Of a stretch of DNA of 64,000 bases, positions 45,506-58,797 are shown one piece after another. Below the pieces are notes generated by a model, which saw only the letters and a list, made by a program, of their open reading frames with translations, had not been told where the DNA came from and did not search any database. Position 1 is the stretch's first letter, and the number at the start of each line of letters is the position of its first letter. This DNA is from Tamarix chinensis (lineage: Eukaryota > Streptophyta > Magnoliopsida > Caryophyllales > Tamaricaceae): NCBI GenBank assembly GCA_030549775.1, contig CM060171.1:143798859-143862858 (forward strand), in the 5' to 3' direction. The position numbers and the translations under genes are program-made.

Positions 45506-48500
45506 TGTAATACCCTATTTTCAAAAACTCTAATTATAACCAGTAATTTTTTGTATTATTTGTAATAATTGTTTTATTATGACTTATTAGTTATAAAATT
45601 TAATTAGGTTAAAATATACTGGAGGGTTCTTTTTAATTTTTAAACTTAGGTTGTGTTATAAAGGGTATCCATTTCATCAAATAAACCTAGTATAGTAACC
45701 TTAAATTATACCAGATATTTTTACCCTAAATATTCACCTAGAATTTTACCCTAATATATCATCGACCTATGCTAGATTTCCCCTTAACTATCACCCTGCC
45801 TCCTTACCCCTGCACCTTACTTGTAAATCTCACTCTCCATCACTTTGCACCATACCTCCTCCCCCCTGTTTTTCTCTCCTAGTTTTGCTCCTCATTTTGC
45901 TACACGCAACCCCTTTTCTTCTTATCATCCCAAAAACTCTCGACCCCTTTTGTAGAAAACCCTGCCTTTCCTGAGCTCCATTGCGCACCAAACTCTTCCT
46001 TTCTCCCCGTCGATGCTCCTTTCCTTTCACCATTTTTATTTGCTGCAACACCAACCCTTGTTGGCCTCCTTAACTTGCCACCTACATCGAATCCTTATAC
46101 CATTTACAGGCCATCCATGTCATAGCTCCCCCATCAACCATGCACAAAACCCCCATAACCTCCCATTCCTTGTGCACATTTCCTTTCTTTTCTTACCTTC
46201 GACACCCCTCACCATTTCATCCTCCCCACCATATGCAAAACCTGTCATTGCTACTCCATATTCATTGGCCAAACATGTTGTTCCCTTCTTCTTCCTTTCA
46301 TCTATAACCACCGTAAATACATCCACCCACCTTCAACCATCTTAATTGAAGATCCCCTCTTCTACCTACACCCATTTCTACTGAGTCTCTTCCCCATCTT
46401 TCATCCCTTTGTGCTGCAATTCTCCTTCTCCTTTTTCCGCACCATTGCTGCTATTCTTCCCCTCCTTACCTTCGACCAAGTTTGTTGGCGCCTCCACCTT
46501 TACCACACCTTTATTCTCTACAACTCCCCTATCTTGATTGCTTAACTTTCCTTGGCTTTCCTCTTGCTTGAATCACCAATCAGTAGCCCCAAATTATTTT
46601 AGTAATTTTTTATATTATTATTTTGTAATATTATATGCTAATATATGTATGTGTTTGGATGTTAAATTCGTAGGTATTCCTAGAGAGCTTTGGAGAAGAC
46701 TCCTTTTGTATAAGCTTGGATTAGGTAAATCTAATCACTCGTAGGATGGTAGAAAATTGTATGTGATTATTTTAGGAACTTTTAGACCTAGAATCATGTT
46801 AGGGTTTATGCTTTTCAAGTATTTTAGCATGCATGATGAAATGATAATATGTTGAAAGTATGATATGCATGATTAACGATAATCAAGATGTATGCATGGT
46901 AATATGTCAAATGTTTTAAATCCACATGTCTAAGATTTTGTTAGAGATTCTATTATTATCATGTTATGATTCAAATCCCTTGGTATATGCATCATGAATG
47001 TTCATGCATGGAAGCAAGGTTATGATAGCTCACATGGATGTGTGTGTGCATGATTAAGGTTAGCTTATAATAAATTATATTTCACATGGCCTAGGGTTAG
47101 AGGTAAGCTCCAACATATACTATGATGATAATATGCCTATTTAAATGATTATTCACGCTTATATTGCATGAAATATATGGCATGTGATAGTCACATGATT
47201 AGGATTTTGGTGGGCGTAACCCACTAAATGTATGAAAAGTAAAAAATACAGTAAATTGTCAAAATGGAAAGATAACCTAAGTGCTAAAATAATGTGAAAT
47301 ATTGACTTGTTACATGCTTATGGAAAATATCTCATAATGATATTGTTTGATACAAAAAATAAGTAAAATATGGAAACTAGGGTTTTGAAGGGTATTTTGG
47401 TATTTTTAAACTAATGTATCATTTACAAATAAACAAATTCTAGGATGGCCTTGGCCTTTTGATATGTTGGTCGTATCTTGGAATTGGTTTGATAAAGACC
47501 TATGACCTTAGGGTTTATCTAAATAATTGGAAATAAAGAAAAAATTGATTAAGTATGGAAAATGGAAATCTGTAAAAAACCTCAAGTTGGGAATGGTTGC
47601 TCTCTAGGGGTCGCTACTTTAGAGATGAGGTGTTATCCCTCATTTTTGGTTCACTATTGTGTTGTTGTACCCTATTTGAAGGCCTTACTTTACTATATAG
47701 GTGACCTATAATCCCTATAGGGGGTATCGATACTTAAGGACTAGGTAACCGAGGCTGGGAGGATACTTTATTGCTTTCGAGCGTCAGTATGACCAAGCGT
47801 ATCACTGTGTCCCTAGGTTAGAGGTAAGGTTATTGTGTTTCTTTTGGGTGCGAATATGACCAGGTGTATCGCCATGTCCCTGGGTTAATTTGTATCCCTC
47901 TCGAGTAAAGATGTAAAATGGAAATGAGTGTTGTGTAATAAAAGAAATGGATTTTTGGTTCAATATTTGCCTCGGTGCCTTACCTTGGTATTGTGAATCT
48001 GTGATGGATTGTTGGTTCAATATTTACCTCAATGCCCTACCTTTGTTTATGTTAGATTTGTTGGTTTGGTAGTCACCTTAATGTCTTACCTTAGTATTTT
48101 TGGTTTTTTTTTGTTTTGGTAGTTTCCTTAGTATCCTACCACTATGTTTAGAATGTATTTAACTACTCAAATACTACACTCTGAAATGATGAGGAGTGGA
48201 TTGGAATGTTTTGCTGTTGAGTTGATACTTGGACCATGATATATGTTTCTTCATGAGAATTGTTTTGATGATTTATGTCTTGTGTTTATGTATGCTATTC
48301 GGTTTTTGTATGGGTATGTTGCCTCCTACGAGGTATTGTGATTTATTCAATATAAGAAATTAGTATTGATACTACTTTTGTAGATAACTATGTGAGGGTC
48401 ATGGAATAGCATAAAGGTTATAAGCACGAGAAAAACAAGTGGAGTCCTTTGAAAGAGGTTATATTTTTATAATAGACTTTTGGGTATAAGAGTGAGGAAA

Positions 48501-48800
48501 AATCAGAGTTGTACCTTTGGGTGTTGGCTTTTTGTTACGATTGGTTTTCCTTTGGACTCTTAAGTCCCATACTATACTCTAGTTATACTATTATACTACG
48601 ACATTTATTTTTAACTCTATTATGTATTACTTTTATTTCCTATGAATTAAATTGGTTGAGTTTTATTTTAGCCTTAGCAATTAGCTTAAGAAAGGCGAGG
48701 AAATGGAATTATGCTAAGTGTGGTAGTAATACCCGGTAATTTAATAATGAACACTTTCACAAAAATAAAAAGTTTAAGCTAGTAAAATTGTGGTGTTACA
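45506..48800 (+). mobile_element. Solo LTR 'F' (3.3 kb) with target duplication CTTAT/CTTGT
   Basis: It starts TGTAATACCC and ends GTGGTGTTACA. It is flanked by CTTAT (45501-45505) and CTTGT (48801-48805), one transition apart. The layout resembles A-E: AT-rich start, CT-rich leader (45780-46560), AG-to-GT segment at 46674-46724, and a 3' end with TAGCCTTAGCA and GCTAAGTGTGGTAGTAATACCC. The sequence is well diverged from A-E. No internal genes are present. Confidence 0.78.
47740..48145. repeat. Short tandem duplications inside LTR F
   Basis: Two copies of about 80 bp contain TATGACCA(A/G)G(C/T)GTATC and TGTCCCT(A/G)GGTTA. They are followed by three or four copies of about 60 bp containing TTGGTTCAATATTTGCCTC-like and CCTTACCTT words. 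Confidence 0.55.
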
Positions 48801-49099
48801 CTTGTGATCACATGTGTGAGATGTTAGAGTCATACCTTCATTTTTAGATACATTGTTAAACATGATAATTTAGGGTGATGCACTAAATTTGGTGGTTAGA
48901 TGAGACTTAGGGAATAAATTATTCTTATCTTGTGAAATTAGGGTTTTGTAGGGGCATTATAGTCCTTTCCCTTGGAAAATGACTCAAACCACTTTTGGTT
49001 GTATTTTATTTTCCTTTAATATTTATGTTAAGTTTGCATAAAATTATCAAGATATCCAATAATCTAATAAGAAATTAATATTTAAAGTGAAAAATCACT

Positions 49100-52000
49100 C
49101 AAAAACTGTTTTTGGTTGAACTTAAAAGAAATTATTGGATCAGATGGTGTTTATGATATTCTTGGTAACAAAAATTTATAACCATCATTGCTTCCACCTA
49201 AGATTTTTGCTTCCAAAACATGACTTTCCATCTCCATATTAACCATTCTAGTACCATTTCATATCTCAAGTGAATGATTTATATTCTTCAATAGCATAAC
49301 TAGTGTACCAACCTTCAAGTTTAACATATGATTAAGCATGCTAGAGCATTTAATGCCATTTAAGAATTCTAGAGTAAGTAGGTTTTGCAACATGTCATTA
49401 ATTTAATTTGATTTCCACGTTGTATATAAGGTGAAATATGGCTTCCCTTCTATCAAGTTGCTTGACAACATGTACTCATTTATTGACTCAATGATGTGAA
49501 AATTTGGTGCTAATATGGATATTCCCGGACAATAGCAAAAATCAATGATATTGCTCTTTGATTTCAAATAAGTTTTTTCCACAATAGCAAAAATTTGATC
49601 ATTGGAATACTATTATAAAATATCATCTAGAATTTTAATAGTCAAATGACCATTATTTGTCCCTCCAATTTTTTTTATCACCAATGTCCACAATCAAATC
49701 TAAAAAATATTTCAAGTTGACACATTCATCAGTTTAGCTGATGTTTTGCAAACTCGTATTTTTTGGTAATTGTAATACCTTACAATCTTACCATAGATAT
49801 GAAGAGATGATAGTTGCACGAATAATTTCTTTTTAGCTTCCCTTTGGAATGAAAAGTAATATTTATTTAAAACCTCCACCAAGAACAATTTTCTTCCCTC
49901 CAAAAGGCTTCTCAGATCTAACTTCATCAGTGAACAGTAAATTATTCCTCATGATTTTATCCAATGCCTTGACATAATATGTATGCATCATTAGAGCTTC
50001 ATCACACATTATAATTTTGCATTGTGCAATTGACTTTGCCAACATCTTCCCTTGTGTGATGTTGCATGTTGATCCTTCATTGGGGTTTAAAGAAAAATCT
50101 CGAATTGAGAATGCATAGTTATTCCACAAAGAAATAAAAGAGAAGTTATTCAACTCAATGACTTATTTAATAAAATATATTCATTACGTCTAAGAGTTGT
50201 TGATAATTCCCTCCATATGAATGCTTTATCCATACCTCGATATCTATATACAAAGAATATTCCTCCTGAATTTTATTCAAATACATTGATTATGGTGTCG
50301 TAGACAAAAGATTGCAAATCTATAAGATTAGATAGATATCCATTATGTTATTCATGTATAGTTGTTCGATCGTAACACATTTCTTCATGTATCATTCTAT
50401 TGTGACCAATTGAAAATTAGTCATAAGGTAGAAACGACATTAACTTAGACTATTGTAAGCTCTAACCATAGTTTCACAACAACAATCCAACCTCTACCAA
50501 CCCATAATGTTTTACCTCATTATCGTCCAAATGAAGTTTTAAAAAGAAACTACTTGATTTGTTAATAAATATATGTAAAAGTGAATACAATATATGAAAA
50601 AATGAAACAATAAATACTAAAAAGGTATAGTAATTGCCTTTATGATGTAATATTATACGTTGTTTTTGCAATTTTTCATCTATCTAGGTAAATCCAATAC
50701 TTATCCCAAAAAACTTTAGATTTGATAAGCATATCTAATGATAATAATGTTGTAAAAATATTTCTCAAGGAAAATGTAGAAACCTAGTGACCTCCCCCCA
50801 TAACACTATCAATGTATTTTTTATCATCATCTAACAAACCTAAAGTATAGCAAGCATCATGATATAATCTGTGATGCCAATCATTTACACATTCTATAGG
50901 TTTATAACTTTTAGGCCCACAAACAATGTTAAGGATACATCTTAATTAGTAGATTTCGCCACTTCCAAAAGGAACATAACATATTCATCCAATAGATAAC
51001 CTTTTCTTCCATGATCGACACTCTTATTTAAACGAATCATAAAAAAAATCACTGGGAATTTAGCATAATTTAGTTCCCTTGCCTCTGAATAATCTTTATT
51101 TACCTTCATCCAAGCTAAAAGCATACTTTGTTTTTTTCTGATATATGATTAAAAATGACATCAATTGAATATTCTTTGAAGAAAATAACACTCCGTTTGT
51201 TTGAAAGGTGAAAGTCCAACCTATCAGCTAGTGGATCCCTATATCAAAATTCATTATTAAATGACCCCCATGTTGCCTCGTATGATGAGATATACCTACA
51301 ATCATAGTACATTTGAAATTCATATGCATTCTTTGATGATTCATCGTCAATTGTGATTTGGTAAAAATAGGTAATAACATGATCATACCCTTTTTTCTCA
51401 CATTTGAATAAATACTTGATAGAGTAAGATTGATTGCACTACTCATCATTCATATGAGAATTTTACTTAAGCAACAAATAACTATTGTGGCACATCATGA
51501 ACCTACGATTGAGAGAGACCCTATTCTTCTCCACTATTCTTCCATCATCACGTCTTCTATATATCAGATTCAACCATCATCAATAGTTGTAAAATTAACA
51601 AACTTTTTAGAAAAATGTTTCATGTAATGACCATCAGATATTCATGGTTCATGCATCACATAATCTTTTATTATCGTGTAATAGGTATGATTAATATTAT
51701 GATCAAGGATTTTTGCTAAAATAATTTGATTGATGTCATTTTTGGTTGGATACTTATCTTCTTTTGCAAGAAAAAACAATATACGGACATTCAACAAACC
51801 ACGCTTCTAAAATTCAATAGTGCATATAAATACACTGAAAATAAGACAAAAAATAATTATAACATGTTAAAACTTGATTAATCAATAACTAAAAATATCA
51901 ATTAAGCATAAAATCATACTTGATTTAACTGCCCCATGTGTCTCCTTATTTCAAAGATCTTTTATGAGACAGCTAACTTCATTTTAAGAACACAAAAACA

Positions 52001-53215
52001 ATATTAGAATGATCATTGATCTCAAGCCCTCAATTTTGTATAGAACAAAAAATCTCTAGTCATTTTAGGTTGCAAGTAAATGTGATGAAAATGTTTAGAT
52101 AACCAATCCATCTATGAATTCACATGCTACCTTGATATTTTTGAATCATTTATTGAGCACTGCTTATGAATGAAGATGGTAATATTACTCTCTTTCCTTG
52201 CATCGTCAAGTTTATCTCACCTCTTAAAATAGTATTTATCAATCTACTATATAGCTCACATCGTAATTTTTTTTATGTAGTTGAATATATGACAATCTTG
52301 CAAAATTGTATATGCATCACCAGTAAATTGTTGTAGAAGTCTCGTGGATTATAGTATAACCAATGAGTATAAATTTCTTTCATGAAATTGATAGGAAAAT
52401 ACTCCAATAAACTTACATTTTTTCGACCATGTTGTTAATATCTTTCAGGATACATCAATGGAATGTCTTCTCTATACCGATCTTCACTATATAAAAATAA
52501 TAGGGGATATTGCAATCCAAGATATTATGCATGCAAATTAGTTATTAGCTTTAGAGATCCTATTTTTGTATTGACTAAGATATTCCTATCTCCCACATAT
52601 GCATCAATGTCCCTAATAATCAATCCAACAACTTCTTTATTTGTAGATAGGTGATACCTTCTTCCATTTTCATTTCTTCTACCTATCAATTTTAGTTTAA
52701 CACTGGAACACCCGTTTATGTTCATTTTTATTTTGGCATTCTATATGATTTCACCAACACATTATTCTCATCAATCATAGTCCTCAAACCAAAAACAATG
52801 GACATGTGAAGGTTGTTTAAGCTTTTATTTTCTCTTAACATATAAATTAGTAACATTTGATTAGAACCATTCACTTCATAATGATTTAATAAATGATAAC
52901 AAAAAAACATAATAAAAGTTACCTAATGGAATGAATTATATTTTGTCCTTCATTTTCCATGTTGTAAATGTACAGTTGCATAAATTTTGGTGGTGAACAT
53001 TTTCTTGGTAGTAAACTTCCATAAGATGATAATTATGACCGTGTAGTCTAAATATTGGAGAAGAAGTTCCATTATTCAAACTCCTATCAAATTTTCCACC
53101 CATATATGTGAAACAAAAAATATTATTTTCCAATCAAATATTTTGGAGAAAATGCTCATTTCGATAATTTATTGAATACAATAGATCATGTAGCACATTC
53201 GTAGGATTACTCATT
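49100..53215 (-). pseudogene. Helitron Rep/helicase coding region, heavily decayed
   Basis: Minus-strand fragments follow the order of plant Helitron proteins. From 53215 downward they are FTYMGGKFDRSLNNG, DENNVLVKSYRM, LKLIGRRNENGRRYHLSTNK, YLGLQYPLLFLYSEDRYRE, the YDCRY-AAW region (51230-51300), MLLAWMKVNKDYSEARELNY and ACYTLGLLDDDKKYID. Next come the Pif1-type helicase pieces: GGIFFVYRYRGMDKAFIWRE (50180-50280), STCNITQGKMLAKSIAQCKI (about 50080), CDEALMM and PFGGKKIVLGGGF. Last is the C-terminal part, IIRATIISSYLW and LKVGTLVMLLKNI, to about 49100. The Walker A motif, normally GGTGKT, reads RGMDKA. There are many stops and frameshifts. No Helitron ends were identified. Confidence 0.82.
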
Positions 53216-54184
53216 GTCAGTAATCAAAGTTTTCCTTGCATATAATATTCTTTCTACGTACTAGAAAAAGGAACCATAAAATCCATATGTGTATGTAGAA
53301 TCACTAATACCCCAATATTCTAAACATAAAATGAAGATAAAAAAATAATAATCTTACTACTATCAAGAAATAAAGAACAAATTTTTGAGAAGTAAAACAA
53401 TTAATTTTAACAAAAAGAGAAATAATAATTTTATATATGAATGTGTATAAACAAACATATCAAAAAATACGAATAATTATGTGTGAGCACACCACATGAT
53501 GAATTTCCAATTTTATCTCTGAAAGAACCCTAGAGGGGGTAGATAGAATTTTAACCAATGGAAATGAGAAAATAAAAATTTAACACATAGTATATAGTGG
53601 TTCGAGAATTGAAATTCTCTACATCCACAACCAAAAGGGTTTGCCTTTTGGATTTTAAATATCTTGTGTGTTTATTAATGATCACTACTATCTTGGTTTA
53701 TGAGCCTACTATCTCAATAAATTTATTGGAGCTAATTTACATGTTGACTTAGATATTCTCTCTAGATTTATGGATCTACTAATCTAATAACTTTTATCAT
53801 AAATGTTATAACCTCAATATAATGAGTTTTGAGGAGATTTGTGGTTAATTACAATGTGTCTCACGAATGATACAACTATGAAAGTGAAAGAATAATTTGT
53901 GGGTGTAATCTAGCTAGAAACAAATAGATATTACAATCAATGAGTAATTTCTAGCTAAATATAATGAGCTTAAACACTTCTGAAAATCTCAACTTGAGAT
54001 GATTATGAAAGTGAATAGTTGAGAATTAATTGTAAGCATGAGTAAATAATTAACTTGTGCAATTAATGATAGCTCAAAACTTGTTTGTATTTCGCCTCAT
54101 AAATGCTATGTATACATATGCACGACCGTGCTCAAGCAATGAGTATATTTTTTAGCATTTAATGTGGACTAGCCGATTAGGTGG
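53216..54184. other. AT-rich sequence without a recognised gene
   Basis: No coding region was recognised. A phrase near 53527, ACCCTAGAGGGGGTAGATAG, resembles the edge of a repeat common in plant genomes, but no second end was found. Confidence 0.4.
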
Positions 54185-54435
54185 TTAAACCAATCGATCG
54201 GTTGTTTAAACCAGTAAACTAGACATATTCAGACCTGTGATAAAAATGTTACCTTACACAAATCGGTTGATCAATTACTGAAACATTGGTTTTACACTGT
54301 AAATATTTAGCCCAATAACATACTAGATTAGTAGAATGGCCTTGTAAATAATTTGATATGTCCTTTAAACCAATCAATCGGTATACTCAAGCTAATTGAT
54401 CAGTTTAATGCCAATTGATTAGTTTAATCCATAGT

Positions 54436-54741
54436 TGTAACACCTTGAGTCGATACGACCACGCGGGGATTACCTTGGAGCACTTTTGGATTAATCGGCT
54501 AGCCCCACAAATCAACACGAGTCATTTCATCGTACTTTGTCCTCACTCATGTACTTCTTGAGAAATTTTTAGAAAATTTCTAAAACTTCACAGGAGGGTC
54601 ACCCATTCTAAAATTACTTCGCGGCCAACATGCTTAACTATAGAGTTATTTAGGATGGAATCACCAAAATGATGGTATATAATGTTGATATAAGTAGTCA
54701 AATCAATCCTTATAGCACTCTACTCAAATTGGGGTATTATA
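54436..54741 (-). repeat. Cassandra 3' LTR (left copy)
   Basis: 306 bp. Its 5S-like part spans about 54584-54678. It is slightly more decayed than the right copy: the inner end reads TATTATA, not TATTACA. Confidence 0.85.
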
Positions 54742-54889
54742 TTCATCCCCACTCAAAGAATGCAACGTCCTCATTGTGCCTCAACAACTAACGGTCTCAA
54801 TATAGTTTTATCCCAAGAATCATCTCGCTAGGTGGCTGACTGGCTCATCCAAGTTTAGCTCAAGGTCACGGTTTCTCTCTGCTACCATT

Positions 54890-55194
54890 TGTAACACCTC
54901 GAGTTGATACGACTACGTAGGGGGTGCCTTGGAGCACTTTTGGATTGATCGGATGAACCCATAGATCAACACGAGTCCTTCCAATGCGCTTTATCCTCAC
55001 TCACACACTTCTTGAGAAATTTTTAGAAAATTATAAAACTTCCCAGGATGTCACCCATCCTAAAAATTACTCCACGGCCAACACGATTAACTATGGAGTT
55101 CTTTAGGATGGAATTACCAAAAGGATGGTATACCATATTGATATAAGTAGCCAGCTCAATCTTTATAACACTCTACTAAAATTGGGGTATTACA
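54890..55194 (-). repeat. Cassandra 5' LTR (right copy)
   Basis: 305 bp. Its 5S-like part spans about 55037-55133 on the minus strand. The stretch AGGATGGGTGAC, which covers the 5S C-box region, is intact, followed by CCTGGGAAGT. Confidence 0.85.
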
Positions 55195-55639
55195 CTAGTC
55201 AAAAACCATTTTGCACTTCACCTTAACCCAAAATGTTTTTGGTCAAACCAGTTGATAGGTCTGTGAACCAATCGATCGGTTTGGTGAAACTAGCTGAAGT
55301 ATTTAAATAGAAACAAAATGGGTTTTTATATGAGTAAAGTCCATAGACTGGTTAGTCAAATGAGTTGATAAATTTGGTGAAACCAATTAATGTGCTTAAA
55401 TAGAGACAAAATGGGTCTATGTAGAATCAAAATCCATAGACTAGTTAGTCAAATCAGTTAATCGGGTTGTGAACTTGTCGATGTGTTCATATAGAGACCA
55501 AATGGGTTTTTTAGGAGTGCACCCTATGGATTGATTAGTCAAACCATTCAATAGTTTTCTAAACCAATTGATAGGTTTACAAAATCAATCGATCTATTTG
55601 AGTTTTTACACATTTAATGCCTTGAGTTTGAGCCAAATG

Positions 55640-58600
55640 AGTCGATCCGTCTTTAGATTAGTCGTCTAGTTTTGACTAAAACTAGTATGATTGAAAAGAC
55701 TTTTAAAAGAGTTTTGGGATTAAAATAAACATGGAATAGTTTATCAAAATAATTTTGAGGATTTTAAAACATCACAAATGAATAAAATCAAAAGTGTTTT
55801 GGTCACCTTACTTTACAAGATAACCTAATACAAGAAATATACACCTTGAGTTCTTGAGTTTGGTTGGCTTAATATAGTCTTTTCTTATGCTTTGAAACTT
55901 AACTGCTCTTTTAAGCATGCACTTGAGAGATGGTTTGAGTAAGTATGTTTCTACTTCTTTGTTATCAATCTTAGTTCATATATACTTAAACAATGATATC
56001 AATTCATTTAAATCAATTTGTTAACATCAAAGTAATTTAAGACAACAAATGACCTAAGAAGTCAACAATCTAGTAATTTGACATCTATGGCAGATGAAAT
56101 ATCTTAAATTAGCATAAATAAATTGTAATATAATTTAGTTAACTATTAGTTAATCCTTCTTAAATAATATCAATATTACTATTATAGTTTTCTCTAAATT
56201 TGCTACCATATTTTTAATCAAGTAAATTAAAGAATAATTAAGTACTTACTTGTAATCATATATTGTTAACTATAAATTAAACATAAATTATATAAATTAG
56301 ATTAAAAATGAAGAATACTAACCTTCAAATATTATTAATTATAAATTAATCAAAAAAATATGTAAATTAGACAAAAAACAAAAAACACCAACCTTAATCA
56401 ATTTTAAATTGTTGTTGTATCATAGAGTCATAATTGCTAAGTAAAACTTTTGCATTGTCCATTTGAGGTAATATCAATTAATTGGTCGAACAACTTTCGT
56501 TTTGTACTTTAGAAGGCAATGATCAATGTATTCAAGTGCTTGAATTTCCAAAACCCAACAAAACGTTAAATTGGTTGTTGTCATACTTTGTTTTGTTGAT
56601 AGAACTTTGATGGATGGAAACTATTTTTGTAAAATAAAAAACCAATCAATATATTTTTAAATTTTGATTACCTTTTCATCACATTTTATATAATTTAAAA
56701 AGCATAATTTTCCACTTGTAATGTCACTAAGTGGGGACGATGTTCCTTCAAATTGCAATGAGTAGAATACACGGTTTTGATGTGTATCTGGTTCAACTGT
56801 AGATCATTTTGACAATGTATTAATATTATTTGTATAAAAAGGGGAAAGCTTAATACGCATACTGATACAAATAAAAAATGTGTAGAAATAAAATATATAT
56901 ATAATAACCCAATAAATATTTTACATATATACTTTACTGAATGTCATGTATACATATATTATATGGCATGCATTGATTCATACGTGAAATATAAAAACTT
57001 CTTATGTATCAAAATGTCATAAAATTCTTTATAGTTTTCATATTATGTGTGCATTCTTTTAAAAGATTTAAATTTAGCAATTATTTATTACATATTTATG
57101 CATTTATTATGTATCAATATGACAATAGTTTCTTAAAAGAATGCTTACAATTGTCTCATTTTTAATGCCTTATCATTTTCTACAAAATAAAATTGTTATA
57201 ATAGTATCATTAGAAATATAATATCAATAGGTTAAAAGCACATTACTATTATTTTATTTAATAATTAATGAATATTTATTCATATTTGGCATACTATATA
57301 CTAAACATTCTTTTAAATTCGATGTAATTTTTTGAAGTATATGAATTTTAGAATGTTATAAATCACTATTTAATAAATATGAACCTAATAATAGTTTAAA
57401 ATTATAAATAACAACTATTTACTATCTATGAATGTATTAAATTTATTATGCTTTATTTTATTTATGGAATTTGTAGGGGGAAAGCTAGTTTTATATAAAA
57501 AATGTTATTTTATAAGTATTTATAATGCAATATTATAATAATCGTGTTATTTTATTTTAAATTTTTCACTAATTATTTATATTGTGACATATGTTTTATA
57601 TGTTTTTAATTCTATATTATCTTTTTCGTAAAACATTTCATAAATGGAAAAATAAAATTGTTTAAACACGTCCATAAGTTTATATATCAAAAATAATAAT
57701 ATTATGATGTATATTAAAAATAAAACAAATTAAAATAGAAATATATGATTAATTAGGTCTTTGAAATTTTTATATCATTTTTACAAAAAAAAATATATTA
57801 ATTCAACGTAATTGATTATGCATTATTAAAATTTCAATTTAACGTATTAATATTTTTATCTTTTTGGTGAATACATATATGATTTTTGAGGATCTTTTTT
57901 ATTCCAATTCAATTCAATATTTTTTATTATATATTTTCTAAATTTATTGCATTTTTATTAATTTATTTTAATAATAATTGGAAAATTGTTATCAAAATAG
58001 TATCATTAAGTTTTTTAATCAACCGGTGTTTGTTTAAAATGGAAGAAGATTTTTTTTTATGAGTTTAAATTAAGGTAGCTACAAGGTTAGAAGGAAAAAT
58101 AATAGGTAAATTGATAAACTTGATAGTGTTAGATACATATGAAATGATAGATTAATAAAATAAAGCTACATGATTTAAAAAATAGAAATAACGAATTAGA
58201 ACTTTTCATTTAAAAATATCCAAACCATTTTACAATGTGGATTTGAGTTATCTTAAAATCAATGTCATACATTTAATTTTCAAAAAGATCTTACTCGTGT
58301 CCACAAAAACAATCAATCTCTACCATATAATAACTTGCTATATCTCAACCTTTCAATATTCCAACCAAACAATCCTCTATGTTATTTCCTTGAATAAATG
58401 TACACTTGTGTTGATTTTTTATTCTTCCCACCCACGCAAAAAACAAATCTCGACCTTGAATTTCTTGATTTTGCTAAAAAATGGAGTCAATTTGTATATA
58501 TTTATATCTGAATTCTTGCTGGAGTTTGAAGCATAATAAATGCTTGTGGTGTCCCAAAGACGAAATAGAGCACCGCAACTTCTTTTGCAATGGAATTATG

Positions 58601-58797
58601 TAGGAATTAGTGTTTCACACTATTTAATGACAAAACATGCACACAATAAGAGTCGATTCGATGAAAAAAAGGATACACCATGATAAACAATGTATGTTTA
58701 GGTGTTCCTTTCTTATTTTTACATATATTTTTTTCATATCATTATTAATTCTTCATATTCTCCTACCCTACATATTAGACAGAGGAAGTGGATTGGG
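55640..58797. other. AT-rich spacer, nothing recognised
   Basis: Very AT-rich, with short A/T runs and no convincing open frame, RNA gene or transposon end. The 99-codon frame at 58237-58536 has no recognisable motif and AT-driven composition. Confidence 0.5.

Larger units (their letters stand above)
54436..55194 (-). mobile_element. Cassandra-type TRIM with 5S-like LTRs
   Basis: Two directly repeated terminal units (54436-54741 and 54890-55194) each begin TGTAACACC and end GGGGTATTA(C/T)A, separated by a 148-bp internal domain. Each unit contains a segment clearly related to plant 5S rRNA on the minus strand. Next to the right LTR the minus strand reads TGGTAGCAGAGAG, close to the usual TGGTATCAGAGC primer-binding site, so the element lies on the minus strand. 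The flanks ATAGT and CTAGT are a 5-bp duplication with one change. Size, 5S homology and lack of genes match the Cassandra family. Confidence 0.9.
54185..55620. repeat. Dispersed CCAATCGATCGGTT-like words around the Cassandra element
   Basis: Words such as AACCAATCGATCGGTT, CCAATCAATCGGT, CCAGTTGATAGG and AATTGATCAGTTT recur every 30-100 bp on both sides of the TRIM. They occur with repeated phrases such as AAATAGAGACAAAATGGGT and CCATAGACTGGTTAGTC. This looks like one older repetitive sequence that Cassandra entered. I cannot name the family. Confidence 0.5.

Noticed and set aside
54584..54678. 5S rRNA gene-like sequence (also 55037-55133)
   Set aside because: Both copies lie inside directly repeated LTRs of a Cassandra-type TRIM and carry many changes from a functional 5S gene. 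They are 5S-derived LTR parts, not rRNA genes.
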